NCBI GenBank assembly: GCA_030035585.1
Contig: CM057461.1
Coordinates: forward strand, 175,161,624-175,225,623
Reading direction: 5' to 3'
Origin: Dugong dugon
Lineage: Eukaryota; Chordata; Mammalia; Sirenia; Dugongidae
Length of the DNA stretch: 64,000 bases
Below the pieces are notes generated by a model. It did not search any database, was not told the DNA's origin, and worked only from the letters and a program-made list of their open reading frames with translations. Position numbers and translations under genes: made by a program. Of the stretch, positions 24,979 through 35,705 are shown in pieces (position 1 is the first letter of the stretch; each line of letters opens with the position of its first letter).

Positions 24979-25273
24979 CTAGGCAGAAGCACCACGCCGT
25001 CCCTCCACAGCAAAGATCCGAAACACTAAGCCGAACAGAGAAAACAACAATCCTGAAACCCTAAAACATCAAATGAAGAGATAAAGAACTCAGCCAAGCA
25101 CCAAATGGAGTGAGAAAACTGACAGAGAACGGAGAGCGAGGAGAGATTCATGCAGAGGTCCCTACCAGCTAAAGCAGCACAGATCTGCCATCTTGGACTC
25201 CTATCAGAGACCAGCAAACACGGGGTATGAGAAAGCAGCTTCACGGAACTTCCAGCGGGAGACAAAACAACCA

Positions 25274-25552
25274 GTAATTTGCAATATACGCTTTCCCACC
25301 CCTCACCCTTCCTCACCCCCACTCGACCTCCTCTGCTTCCCACGGTCACAATCTCTTGTCCGGGAAACACCGGCTGCTTGGATTCCATGCACCCGAATGG
25401 GCCGGCTCTCTGAGTGCCATTTGTTAGCTGCTGGTGTTGCTTTTTTCCACTTTTGATTTCTTCCTTACCTCTCACCACCTCCCCCTCCTTTCGCTCAAAT
25501 ACCTGGCTCCGTGCGCCATCTTTGCTTCTTCCTGAGGGGCTGCAGAGCTCCG
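25274..25552 (+). repeat. L1 5' UTR unit 1 (about 279 bp)
   Basis: Begins gtaatttgcaatatacgctt and ends before the same phrase recurs at 25553. Anchors such as 'gagtgccatttgtt' repeat with a spacing of 279 bases. The corresponding single unit in copy B is at 9314-9600. Confidence 0.88.
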
Positions 25553-25837
25553 GTAATTTGTGATATACGCTTTCCCACTCCTTACCATTCTTCACCCACA
25601 CTTGGCCCCCTCTGCTTCCCGCGGACACAGTCTCTTGTCAGAGAAACACCGGCTGCTTGGATACCACCAGCCCGCACTAGCTGGCTCTCTGAGTGCCATT
25701 TGTTGGCTGCTGGTGTTGCTTTTTTTTTCTGCTTCTTTTGATTTCTTCTTTACCTCTCACCACCTCCCCCTCCTTTCACTCAAATACCTGGTTCCGTGCA
25801 CCATCTTTGCTTCTTCCCAAGGGGCTGTGGAGCTCTG
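25553..25837 (+). repeat. L1 5' UTR unit 2 (about 285 bp)
   Basis: Second copy of the unit, starting gtaatttgtgatatacgctt, with substitutions and small indels in its T-run relative to unit 1. Downstream of it the sequence rejoins copy B at the phrase 'gccgtgctggtggga', which shows this is an added unit. Confidence 0.88.
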
Positions 25838-26029
25838 TTTGAGTGTGGAGCTTCTTCCTGGTCTGGGCTGCCGTGCTGGTGGGATCACGGGGCTTTTGTT
25901 CATGTTTGTTTTGAATTGTTTGTTTGTTTTCTTTTCCTGTTCTTGAGTTGTGAGCCCTTTCTGGCCAGGCGGTGCTGCGTGGCAAGGAGACTACTCGGCT
26001 TGCACAGACGTGCAGAGGAATCCCTGAGG

Positions 26030-26200
26030 GCATTTATTTTTTCATTGTTTTTTTTTTTTTTTCTTTACTGTTTTTTTGGGTGGCTTTTATTTTTCTTTTT
26101 TTTAAATTTGTTTCATTTTCTTCCCTCCTTTTCCCTTTTTGTCTTTCTTCATTACTCAGTTTCTTGTCTCTCTATATCTTCCTTCTCTTTCTGTTCCCTG
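26030..26200 (+). repeat. Polypyrimidine tract in L1 5' UTR (copy C)
   Basis: T- and C-runs preceding ORF1, equivalent to 9700-9990 in copy B. Open frames of 193 and 153 codons across it are low-complexity artefacts. Confidence 0.75.
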
Positions 26201-26867
26201 AATACCTGGCGTTGTATACCTCTATGCCTTCTAGCCAGGCTGTACTGCAACACCTGAGAGCTACCTCCCCAGACCTCATAGCTGCACCGGAGGGATCCCT
26301 GGGAACTCTGTGCTTCTTTAACCTTTCTGATTTTTATTTATTCATTCTTTTCTTTTCTTCTTCTTCCCCTTTCTGTTTTTCTCCATTCATAGTCTCTCAT
26401 CTTTCCACTCCAATGGCAAGCTCCCCTAGCATTCTTTTTTGTTTGTTTGTATGCTTTTGGCTCCTGTTCCTCTCTCCTCTCTCCCATATCCATTTTAGCT
26501 CCACACGTAACAATCTCCCTGCTACATCCTGCCTACCTGCACTGAGCGCTTAACATCACACCACCAAGCAGCACAGGCACGGCCTACTGAAACCTGCCCT
26601 GTGCTGATTTCTGACCCGCCCTGGTGGCTGTAGTAAGTGCCACAAACAGTCTATCCAGTAACTCCTCTTCAGCTAGACCTTCCCTGCTGTACCATATCTG
26701 AATGACTGACCCTACCAATTGGACAAGGAGGCGAAAACTATTGTGCCCACAGATGAGCAAACAACAAAGAACACACAGTCTGCCTGCTCAGACATAGTCA
26801 AATTTTAAAAAAAAAAGGGACAAAACAAACAAATCTACAATCAATAAACAAGAAAAATAACTACTGA

Positions 26868-27875
26868 ATGCCCCGAAGACACCAGACAATATCAAAACAT
26901 TTACAGAAACAGGACAGGATGATTCCAGTAGGCCTCCAAAATAAAACACCAGATGACTCTCCTCTGGAAGAAAATGCACTAGAACTACCTTACAGGGAAT
27001 TCAAATCTCTAATACTCAGAATTCTCCAAGAACTCAGGCAAAAAGCTGACAAACATGAGGAAAAATAGACAAATTCATGGAAAATACAGACAAAAAATTG
27101 GAAGAATTGAGGAAAATAATGCAGGAACAAAATGCCAAAATAAATTCACAACTAGAAATTATACAAAGACAACACATAGAAATCCAAAAGATAAACAACA
27201 AGATTTCAAAAATGGACAGTGTCATAGAAGGGCTGAGAAGCAAATTTGAGAAGGGTGGAAGACAGGATCACTGGAATTGAAGACAAACACTTGGATACAA
27301 CACTGTTTGAGGAAAACTCAGAAAAAAGAACAAAGAAAAATGAAGAGACCCTGAGAATTATGTGGGATACAGTCAAAAGCAAAAATTTTCGAGTGATTGG
27401 AGGTCCAGAGCAGGGGGAGAACACAGAAAACACAGAGAGGATCACTGAAGAACTGCTGACAGAAAACTTCCCCAATATGAAAGATGAAAAGCTGGCCACC
27501 CAAAAAACTCAACGAACCCCATATAGGAGAGACCCCAAAAGAAAATCACCAAGGCATATCATAATCACACTCTCCAAAACCAAAGACAAACAGAGAATCC
27601 TCAGAGCAGCTCATGAAAAACAAGAAGTCATATACAGAGGAGAAACAATAAGACTAAGCTCAGATTATTCGGCAGAAACCATGCAGGCAAGAAGGCAATG
27701 GGATGACATACATAAAATCTTGAAAGAAAAAAATTGCTATCGAAGAATAACATATCCTGCAAAACTCTCGTTCAGATTTAACGGTGAAATTAGGTCATTT
27801 CCAGATAAACAGAAACTAAGGGAATGTGTAAAAGTTAAACCAAACTTACAAGAATTATTAAAGGGAGTTCTTTGA
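26868..27875 (+). pseudogene. L1 ORF1p, frameshifted (copy C)
   Basis: Span of 336 codons, close to the usual length of mammalian ORF1p (about 340-370). The start MPRRHQTISKHL is shared with copy B. Residues about 70-130 form a heptad-rich, Lys/Glu/Gln-rich coiled coil (27077-27280, second frame, containing KLEELRKIMQEQNAKINSQL). The RRM and C-terminal domain follow in the first frame from about 27246, with FRVIGGPEQG, QRTPYRRDPKRKSPRH, TMQARRQWDD, YPAKLSF and a terminal QELLKGVL. A stop at 27066-27068 and two frame changes break the gene. The product would be a trimeric RNA-binding chaperone of the L1 particle. The C-terminal 209 codons remain open, so that part decayed less. Confidence 0.92.
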
Positions 27876-28337
27876 TCTGAGGACAAACAACTTCAGCTCA
27901 CAGGCAGAATCTAGGATGAAGGATCGTACCAGCCAGATACCAATCTAGGAAATGAACTCTCAAGGACTATCCAAAACCAAAAGGAATACAACAGGGAATC
28001 AGAGCAATTAATCAGTAAATGACAACAACATCAAAATAACAAAAGAGAGAATAAATGGCATAGGTATAGAACCTTCTAATGGAGACGAAGGCAAGGCGAT
28101 ACCAAATAATGGTAGACTGCTTCAAACTTTGAAAGATATGGGTAAAATTCATGGTAACCACAAAGAAAGTTAACAAACATACTCATAAAAATAAAGACGA
28201 AAAACATAAAGTCTCAGCAAAAACAAAACCTACAAAAACAAACTAAATGAAAAAAAAATCCACAAACAAAAGTAACTCAGCACAAGAGAGTAAGAAGAAC
28301 AAAGAAAACTTCAGCACCACAAAAAAAGCACTACACA
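27876..28337 (+). other. Long L1 inter-ORF spacer (copy C)
   Basis: 462 bases of A-rich sequence between the ORF1 stop and the ORF2 ATG. The human L1 spacer is about 60 bases. The matching spacer in copy B shows the length is a property of this lineage. No frame is conserved between the two copies. Confidence 0.8.
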
Positions 28338-31300
28338 ATGACAGCAACAAACTCACATCTGTCAATAATTACACTGAATGTAAATGGACTCAATGCACCC
28401 ATAAAGAGGTAGAGAGTGACAGAATGGATAAGTAAACAGAATCTATCAATATGCTGTCTACAGGAGACACACCTTAGAAACAAAGATGTGAATTTATTAA
28501 AAGTCAAAGGTTGGAAAAAAATATATCAAGCTAACAACTACCAAAAAAGAGCAGGAGTGGCAACTCTAATCTCAAATAAAGTAGACTTTAAAACGAAATC
28601 TACCATAAAAGACAAAGAAGGACACTATATAATGATTAAGGGGACGAGCCATCATGAAGACATAGCCATAATGAACATCTATGCACCCAATTACAGGGCT
28701 CCAAAATACATAAAACAAACTCTAACAACACTGAAAAGAGAAATTGACAGTTCGACAATAATAGTAGGAGACTTCAACACACCACTCTCAGTAAAGGACA
28801 GAACAACTAAGAAGAAACTCAGCAAAGATACAGAAGCCCTAAAGGGCACAATCAGCCAACTTGACCTTATAGACATATGTAGAACACTCCATCCAACTGC
28901 TGCAAAGTACACATTCTTTTCCAATGCACATGGAACGTTCTCCAGAATAGACCACATCTTAGGCCACAGAGAAATCCTCAACAAGATCCAAAACATTGAG
29001 ATAATTCAAAGTATTTCTCTGACCACAATGCCATCAAGGTAGAAATTAACAATAGAAAGAGCAAAGAAAAAAAATCAATTACATGGAAACTGAATAATAC
29101 CCTGCTTACACATCAGTGGGTAATAGAAGAAATCAGAGATGGAATCAAAAAATTCCTAGAATCAAATGAGAATGAAAAGACACCATACCTAAACCTTTGG
29201 GACATAGCAAAGGCAGTCCTCAGAGGACAATTTATAGCAATAGATAAACATATGAAAACAGAAGAAAGGCACAAAATCAAATCATTAACTACAGAACTCA
29301 AACAAATAGAAAGAGAAGAGCAAAAATAAATGAAATAGAGAACAGAAAAACAATAGAAAGAATCAACAAAACCAAAAGTTGGTTCTTTGAAAGAATCAAC
29401 AAAATCGACAAACCACTGGCCAGACTGACAAAAGAAAAACAGGAGAGGACACAAATAACCCAAATAAGAAATGAAATGGGGGACATTACAACAGACCCAA
29501 CTGAAATAAAAAGGATTATAACAGAATATTATGAAAAACTATACTCCAACAAATTTGAAAACCTAGAGGAAATGGATAAATTTCTAGAAGCACACGGCCT
29601 ACCCAAACTACAACGAAGTGATGTTGAAAATCTGAACAGACCCATAACAAGAGAAGAGATTGAAAAGGTAATAAAAAAAACTCCCAACGAAAAAAAGCCC
29701 TGGCCCAGATGGCTTCACTGGAGAATTCTACAAAACATTTACAGAAGAGCTTGTACCAGTTCTACTCAAGCTATTTCAGAGCATAGAAGAGGAAGCAACA
29801 CTTCCAAATTCATTCTCTGAAGCCTGCATAACGCTGATACCAAAACCAGGCAAAGACGTCACCAAAAAAAAAAAAATTACAGACTAATTTCTCTCATGAA
29901 TATAGATGGAAAAATTCTGAACAAAATTCTAGCCAATAGAATTCAGCATCATATCAAAACAATAATACACCACGACCAAGTAGGATTCATACCACGTATG
30001 CAAGGATGGTTCAACATTAGAAAATCAAGCAACATAATCCACCACATAAATAAAAGGAAAGAAAAGAATCACATGATCATCGCAATTGACACAGAAAAGG
30101 CATCTGACAAGTCCAACACCCATTCCTGATAAAAAATCTCAATAAAATAGGTATGGAAGGGAAATTTCTCGACATAATAAAGGGCATCTATGCAAAACCA
30201 ATGGCCAACATCATTCTCAATGGAGAGAGGCTGAAAACATTCCCGTTGAGAACAGGAACAGGACAAGGATGCCCTTTATCACCACTCCTATTGAACATTG
30301 TGCTGGAAGTTCTAGCTAGAGCAATAAGGCAACAAAAAGAAATAAAGGGCACCCAAATTGTTAATGAAGAAGTTAAACCATCCCTGTTTGCAGATGATAT
30401 GATACTATACACAGAAAACCCTAAAGACTCCATAAGAAATCTACTGGAACTAATAGAAAGATTCAGCAGAGTAGCAGGATACAAGATAAACGTTCAAAAA
30501 TCAGTTGGATTCCTATACACCAATAAGGAGAATGATGAAAAGGAAATCAGGAAAACAATACCATTTATAATAGCCCTTTAAAAGATAAAATATTTAGGAA
30601 TAAATCTGACCAGGGATGTAAAAGACCTATACAAAGAAAACTAAAAAACACTGCTGCATGAAACCCAAAGGGATCTACATAAATGGAAAAACATACCATG
30701 CTCATGGATAGGCAGACTCAACATTGTGAAAATGGCAATTCTACCCAAAGCAATTTACAAATACAGTGCAATCCCGATGCAAATACCAACAACATTCTTC
30801 AAAGAGATGGAAAAGCTAATCAATCATTAACTTTATATGGAAAGGGAAGAAGCCCCGAATAAGTAAAGCACTACTGAAGAAGAAGAATAAAGTTGGAGGA
30901 CTCACACTACCTGACTTCAGAACATACTATACAACTACAGTAGTCAGAACAGCCTGGTACTGGTACGACGACAGATACTTTAACCAATGGAACAGAATTG
31001 AGAACCCAGATGTAAATCCATCCACCCACGGTCACCTGATCTTCGACAAGGGCCCAAAGTCCATCAAGTGGGGAAAAGACAGTCTTTTTAACAAATGGTG
31101 CTGGCAAAACTGGATACCCATCCGTAAAAAAATGAAACAGGACCCATACCTCACACCGTATACAAAAACTGCTTCAAAATGGATCAGAGACCTGAATATA
31201 AAGCCTAAAACTATAAAGTTCATAGAAGGAAAAATAGGACCAACACTACAGGCCTTAATACACGGCATTAACAGGATATAAACCATAACCAACAACACAC

Positions 31301-32116
31301 AAACTCCTGAAGATGAACTAGATAAATGAGATCTTCTAAAAATCAAACACTTACGTTCATCAAAAGACTTCACCAAAAGAGTAAAAAGAGAACCTACAGA
31401 CTGGGAAAAAATTTTTGGACATTACAAGTCAGACAAAGGTCTAATCTCTAAAATCTACAAGAAAATCCAACACCTCTACAACAAAAAGACAAATAATTCT
31501 ATTAAAAAATGGGCAAAGGAAATGAACAGACACTTCACCAAAGAAGACATTCAAATGGCCAACAGACACATGAGGAAATGCTCGCTATCACTAGCCGTTA
31601 GAGAAATGCAAATTAAAACCACAATGAGATACCATCTCACCCTGGCATTACTGGCACGAATCAAAAACACTGGAAATAACAAACGTTGGAGGGGCTGCAG
31701 GGAGATTGGAACTCTTATGCACTGCTGGTGGGAATGCAAAATGATACAACCATTTTGGAAAATGATGTGGTGCTTCCTCAGAAAGCTAGAAATAGACATA
31801 CCTTTTGATCCAGCAATCCCACTGCTAGGAATATATCCTAGAGAAATAAGAGTCATCACTCGAATAGACATATGCACACCTATGTTCATGGCAGCATTGT
31901 TCACAGTAGCGAAACGATGGAAATAACCTAGATGCCCATCAACAGATGAATGGATAAACAAACAATGGTACATACACACTGGAGTACTATGCAACAAGAA
32001 AGAACAACAATGAATCTGTGAGGCATCTGATAACATGGATGAAACTGGAGGACATTATGCTGAGTGAAATAAGTCAGTCACAAAAGGACAAATATTGTAT
32101 GAGACCTGTATTGTAA
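28338..32116 (+). pseudogene. L1 ORF2p endonuclease/reverse transcriptase, broken (copy C)
   Basis: About 1,260 codons, near the usual ORF2p length. Endonuclease domain: CCLQETHLRNKD, MNIYAPNYRAP, VGDFNTPLS and SRIDHILGH, with the SDHNAIK catalytic segment in another frame at about 29019-29039. Reverse transcriptase: [51 protein letters not shown] and an intact catalytic FADD at 30387-30398. C-terminal region: [17 protein letters not shown] with conserved Cys/His, then AIPLLGIYP and MKLEDIMLSEISQSQKDKY at the end. Codon 25 is a TAG (28410-28412), probably from CAG. More stops and frameshifts occur near 29015, 29327, 29820, 30126, 30640, 31279 and 31926. Normally it nicks genomic DNA and primes reverse transcription of L1 RNA. 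This copy cannot encode it. Confidence 0.94.
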
Positions 32117-33259
32117 AAACCCATGAAAAGTTCACACACAAAATGTAACAATCTTTGTTGGTTACCAGGGATGGGAGGGGTGGGGTGGGGGAATACTAAA
32201 TAGGCAATAGATAAGTGGTATCTTGGGTGAAGGTTGAGACAGTACACAATACAAGGGAAATTAGCACACCTTGTACAAGGAAGGGTCATGGGAGCCCCAT
32301 AGACACATCCAAACTCCCTGAGGGACTGAATTGCTGGGTGGAGGGCTCTGAGGACCATGGTCTCGGGGAACATCTAGCTCAGTTGGCATAACACAGCTTG
32401 TAAAGACAATGTTCTACATTCTACCTTGGTGAGTAGTGTCCGGGGTCTTAAAAGCCTGTGAGCGGCCATCTAAGATACTCCACTAGTCTCATCCCGTCGG
32501 GAACAAAGGAGAATGAAGAGAACAGGATACAAGGAAAAGATTAGTCCGAAGAACTAATGGTCCACAGCTACCAAGGCCTCCACTGGACTGAGGGTAGTAC
32601 AGATAGATGGTGCCTGGCTACCACCACTGACTGCTCTGACCAGGTTCACAAGAGAGGGTTCTGGACAGAGCTGGAGAAGGATGTAGAACATAATTCTAAC
32701 TCACACAAAAAAAAGACCAGATTTACTGGTCTAAAGGAGACTTGAGAAACCCCAAGAACATGGCTCCCAGACACCCTTTTAACTCAGTGGTGAAGTTATT
32801 TCCGAGGTTCACCGTTCAGCCTTGTAGTGGACAGCCCTGTAAAACCAAATGGGACTAATGAGGTACAGTAGTCCAGTGACAAGGGCCAGAAGGCAGAAGG
32901 GGTCAAGGAAGCTGGTGATAGGGAACCCAAGGTTGAGTAAGGATATTGTTGATGTATTGTGAGATTGTTAACCATTGTCATAGGGAAACATGTGTAGTAA
33001 CTGTTAAATGAGAAACTATTTTCTTCTGTAAGCCTTCATCTTAAGTGGGAATAGCAGCACTATTGGAAGAGCGTAGTCAATGTCACTGAACTATGCAAGT
33101 ATAAATTTTTGAAATGGTGTAACTTTGGCTATGTGTATTTTCACCAAAAAAAAAAAATGTTGAGAAGTTAGAGGGTTGACATGTTGTGGGGTTGTACTAC
33201 TGTTTCATGAGAAACTATTCGTTCTATAAGCCTTCACCTGAAGTACAATAAAAAGAAAA
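32117..33259 (+). other. L1 3' UTR (copy C), short form
   Basis: Carries the quadruplex motif near 32168-32191, then a terminal block near 32948-33050 that recurs at about 33175-33245 (period about 228 bases), then an A-rich tail. The spacer between the blocks lacks about 127 bases present in copies B and D, at the same place as in copy A. Confidence 0.85.
32168..32191 (+). promoter_or_regulatory. Guanine-quadruplex motif in L1 3' UTR
   Basis: Five G-runs of 3-5 bases separated by one or two bases satisfy the canonical quadruplex pattern. Copy B has a similar cluster at 12279-12296. G-rich tracts in the 3' UTR are a known feature of mammalian L1 elements and may affect mobility. Confidence 0.7.
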
Positions 33260-33269
33260 AGAAAGCATC

Positions 33270-33520
33270 TATTCTGCTATTCATATAATTTTATTTTCAA
33301 AATGTAAATTTATTTATTTTGCTCATTATTTATAACTGCAATGATATTGGGAAAATCAAAACCTTCTATAACCTACTGTGTTCCCACCCCCAAAACAATT
33401 TGGTGTTTAATGCTAAAGAATTGTTAACACACATATAAACATTGCTACATATTTTAGAAGGCACTGAATTGCCTTTAGATGGCACTGAATTCCCTTTTAG
33501 GCTAATATTCCATAGAGGCA
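33270..33520. other. Unassigned spacer
   Basis: Short unique AT-rich stretch between L1 copy C and a MIR. No feature seen. Confidence 0.4.
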
Positions 33521-33695
33521 ACATAGTGAAGGGATTAAGAGAACACACTCTGGGGTCCAGGTGCCTAGGTTCAGATCCCAGCTCTACCACTTACCAGGTG
33601 GCTGACCTCCTCTTTAAAATGAGGATGATATTGGTTGCCACCTAAAATGGGTATTATAAATTTTAAATGAGTTAATATTCTCTGGTGATTAATTC
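33521..33695 (+). mobile_element. MIR SINE
   Basis: Phrases 'ggttcagatcccagctctac', 'cacttaccaggtggctgacc', 'tttaaaatgaggatgat' and 'aaatgagttaatat' appear in MIR order. Slight internal loss. Confidence 0.85.
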
Positions 33696-33801
33696 ATATA
33701 ATGTGATAGGATATGACATGCTATGATCTAATTTATCAGGAAAAGAATATAGAAATCTACAGAGAAGATTCTTTTTTATTTTTTAGACTCTATTGCTTCT
33801 T

Positions 33802-34008
33802 CAAGCAGCCCTGGTGGTGCAGTGGTTAAGTGCTTGGCTGCTAACCAAAAGGTTGGCAGTTTGAACCCATCAGCCACTCCATGGAAGAGAGATATGACAG
33901 TCTACTTCCATCAAGATTTACAGCCTTGGAAATCCTACTGTCTTACAAGGTTGCTATGAGTTGGCATCGACTCAACGGCAATGAGTTTCATTCTTTTTCT
34001 TTTTGGCT
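33802..34008 (+). mobile_element. AfroSINE, long form, 11-bp TSD
   Basis: Head 'cagccctggtggtgcagtgg', B-box area 'ttggcagtttgaaccca', middle segment with 'atttacagccttggaaat', tail 'catcgactcaacggcaatga'. Perfect TSD tattgcttctt at 33791-33801 and 34009-34019. Confidence 0.93.
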
Positions 34009-34019
34009 TATTGCTTCTT

Positions 34020-34800
34020 TAAATAGATCTGTTTTGTAGATTAGATTATTCACAGAATAGGTTGTACTCAATGCTTTGAAGTATGAAAGTAAAATAATTG
34101 ACCGTATTCATCTTGCCTCTTATTTATTTATTTATTTATTTTTGTGACTCTGGTTTTATAAATAAGCACTCTGTCAACCAAGAATAGGAAACTCAACAAA
34201 TGCAATTTCACAGCAAGAAAATACATTTTTAAAATTAGATGGCATTGTTAAATGAAGGAAGTATCATTTTAGTCTCCTTTTTTTTTCTATGTTAGCTGAG
34301 AATATCTGGAAGGAAAAGGAAGAAACTACATTTGATATGCAGTAACTTTATCTATTCTCGAACAGATAAGTTAGGAGTTATCAGTTGATCTTTTTGCAAT
34401 TCTACTGAGTATCATCAGTCTAATTGCATTGCAATCATTGGTCCAGACTACATGGATAATTTGGGAGTAGAGGTTGGCACACAGTTCTGTGAGGAGGGTT
34501 GAACAGATGCCTGTGTGGATTCACAAGAGGACCTCTAACGTTAATTGCATTCACGTTGTCAACGTTTATACCTAGAATTGTTATATATAATCCTGGATAT
34601 TTGTTATTCATAAAAGCACTTAACCTCTGCCAATCTTAAAACATAGGGGTCCTTGCTCATTCAACTTTAACAAACAAACTAATAGAGTAGTCAATGTTTT
34701 CTGCTTGTTTGTTTTATAGTTGTTTGATTTATACTTGTTAGTCAGTAATCTCTCTTGGATTCGAAAGGTCAGTCAATCTAATCTTACTTTCACATAAACC
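34020..34800. other. Unassigned DNA with a TTTA repeat
   Basis: A short (TTTA)n run at 34121-34141. Otherwise nothing recognised. Confidence 0.4.
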
Positions 34801-34841
34801 CTTTCTTAGACTGGGTTCTCTAGAGAAACAAAACCAGTGAA

Positions 34842-34842
<1 letters not shown>

Positions 34843-34881
<39 letters not shown>

Positions 34882-34930
34882 ATATATACACACATAAATA
34901 CGTATAATATATACACACACATATGTATAT
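34843..34930. repeat. (TA)n microsatellite within LTR
   Basis: Pure TA run to about 34874, continuing as TA/CA-rich sequence up to the AfroSINE. Similar TA-rich sequence resumes after it (35110-35150), so the SINE split one simple repeat. Confidence 0.85.
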
Positions 34931-34931
34931 A

Positions 34932-35110
34932 TTAAAAAAAAACAAAAAACCAAACCCGTTGCCGTCAAGTCAATTCCAACTCATAGTGACCCTAAGGGAC
35001 AGAGTAGAACTGCCCCATAGAGTTTCCAAGGAGTGCCTGGTGGATTTGAACTGTCGTTCTTTTGGTTAGCAGCCATAGCTCTTAACCACTATGCCACCAG
35101 GGTTTCCCAC
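34932..35110 (-). mobile_element. AfroSINE, minus strand, inside TA repeat
   Basis: Left edge is the reversed A-rich tail (ttaaaaaaaaacaaaaaacc), then 'cgttgccgtcaagtcaattc', 'ctaagggacagagtagaact', 'ggttagcagccatagctctt' and the reversed head 'ccaccagggtttccc'. Possible TSD gtatata at 34925-34931 and 35111-35117, weak because of the TA context. Confidence 0.9.
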
Positions 35111-35177
35111 GTATATAGACACATATATATATATTTATGTAGAGAGAGAGATTTATATCAAGGAAATGGCTCATGCA

Positions 35178-35425
35178 GCTGTAGAGGCTGGCAAGTCCCA
35201 AGTCTATGGGTCAGGTGTCAGGCTGGAGGCTTCTCCTGACTCACATAGCTGCAGGGGCTGACAAACCCAAGATCAGCAGATCAGATGGTAGGCTGCTGTC
35301 TCACAGACTGTGGAGGCAGACAAATCCAAGACTGGCAGATAAGACAGCAGGCTGCTGGTTCACTGGCTGTGGAGGCTGATGAGTCCCAAGACTGGCAAGT
35401 AATACCGCAGGCAGCTAGCTCAAGT
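35178..35425. repeat. 59-bp tandem array, about 4 units
   Basis: Units start at about 35178, 35248, 35307 and 35366 with gctgtagaggctg or close variants (spacings 70, 59, 59), followed by 'caaatccaagactggcagat' and 'caggctgctgg'. Units differ by several substitutions, so the array is not recent. Confidence 0.8.
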
Positions 35426-35598
35426 CGCAAGAACTGGAGGTCAGATGATGATGAGCCAGATGCAAGATCCAGAGCAAGCAAGTGAGCTTTGCCAGAACGT
35501 CCACATATATATTGGATGCAGGCTACATCTTCAAGGAAACTCCCTTTACAATTGATTGATTACATCAGATCACATCATGGAGGACGACTACATCATTA

Positions 35599-35684
35599 CA
35601 TAACTACCAAATTACATAGTTATATAACTGCAAAACTATATTATCATATAACTGCCAAACTACATCATTTCATAACTGCCAAAC
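35599..35684. repeat. 24-bp tandem array, about 3.6 units
   Basis: Repeats of the type cataactgccaaactacatc followed by four more bases, with mismatches. It lies in the same LTR as the 59-bp array. Confidence 0.8.
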
Positions 35685-35705
35685 CACTGAGAGTCATGGC
35701 CCAGC

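Larger units (their letters stand above)
24958..33259 (+). mobile_element. Full-length L1 LINE (copy C), 8.3 kb
   Basis: Bounded by the 10-bp repeat agaaagcatc at 24948-24957 and 33260-33269. Parts in order: leader with YY1-like site; 1.9-kb 5' UTR with two tandem units of about 280 bp and a polypyrimidine tract; ORF1 (26868-27875); a 462-base inter-ORF spacer; ORF2 (28338-32116); and a 1.1-kb 3' UTR with a quadruplex-forming motif, doubled terminal block and A-rich tail. It is about 2 kb longer than a human L1 because of the long 5' UTR and spacer. Both ORFs carry stops and frameshifts, so it cannot move unaided. Confidence 0.95.
34803..35705 (-). mobile_element. ERVL-type solo LTR (MLT2-like) with internal arrays
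   Basis: The left edge 'tgggttctctagagaaacaa' with an adjoining TA run, 'agagatttatatcaagga' and 'aatggctcatgcagctgt', is the reverse of the 3' end of MLT2-type LTRs. The right edge 'catggcccagccaa' resembles the reversed LTR start. The middle is expanded by a 59-bp array (35178-35425) and a 24-bp array (35599-35684), and an AfroSINE sits in the TA run. The family name is tentative. No retroviral gene is present. Confidence 0.5.

Noticed and set aside
25972..26553. 193-codon hydrophobic open frame
   Set aside because: Same reason: L1 5' UTR polypyrimidine tract, low complexity, not conserved in frame.
28416..29042. Domesticated endonuclease gene (208 codons open)
   Set aside because: It is the in-place endonuclease part of L1 ORF2 with a stop at codon 25 and a frameshift before the SDHNAIK segment. 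Flanking L1 sequence and TSD show an ordinary dead copy.
33802..33880. tRNA gene suggested by A- and B-box-like sequences
   Set aside because: These are the tRNA-derived heads of AfroSINEs, joined to an RTE-like tail and bounded by TSDs. No cloverleaf is completed.
35178..35684. CRISPR-like repeated array
   Set aside because: Repeats are directly tandem without spacers, differ from each other and sit in an LTR of a mammalian genome. These are minisatellites.
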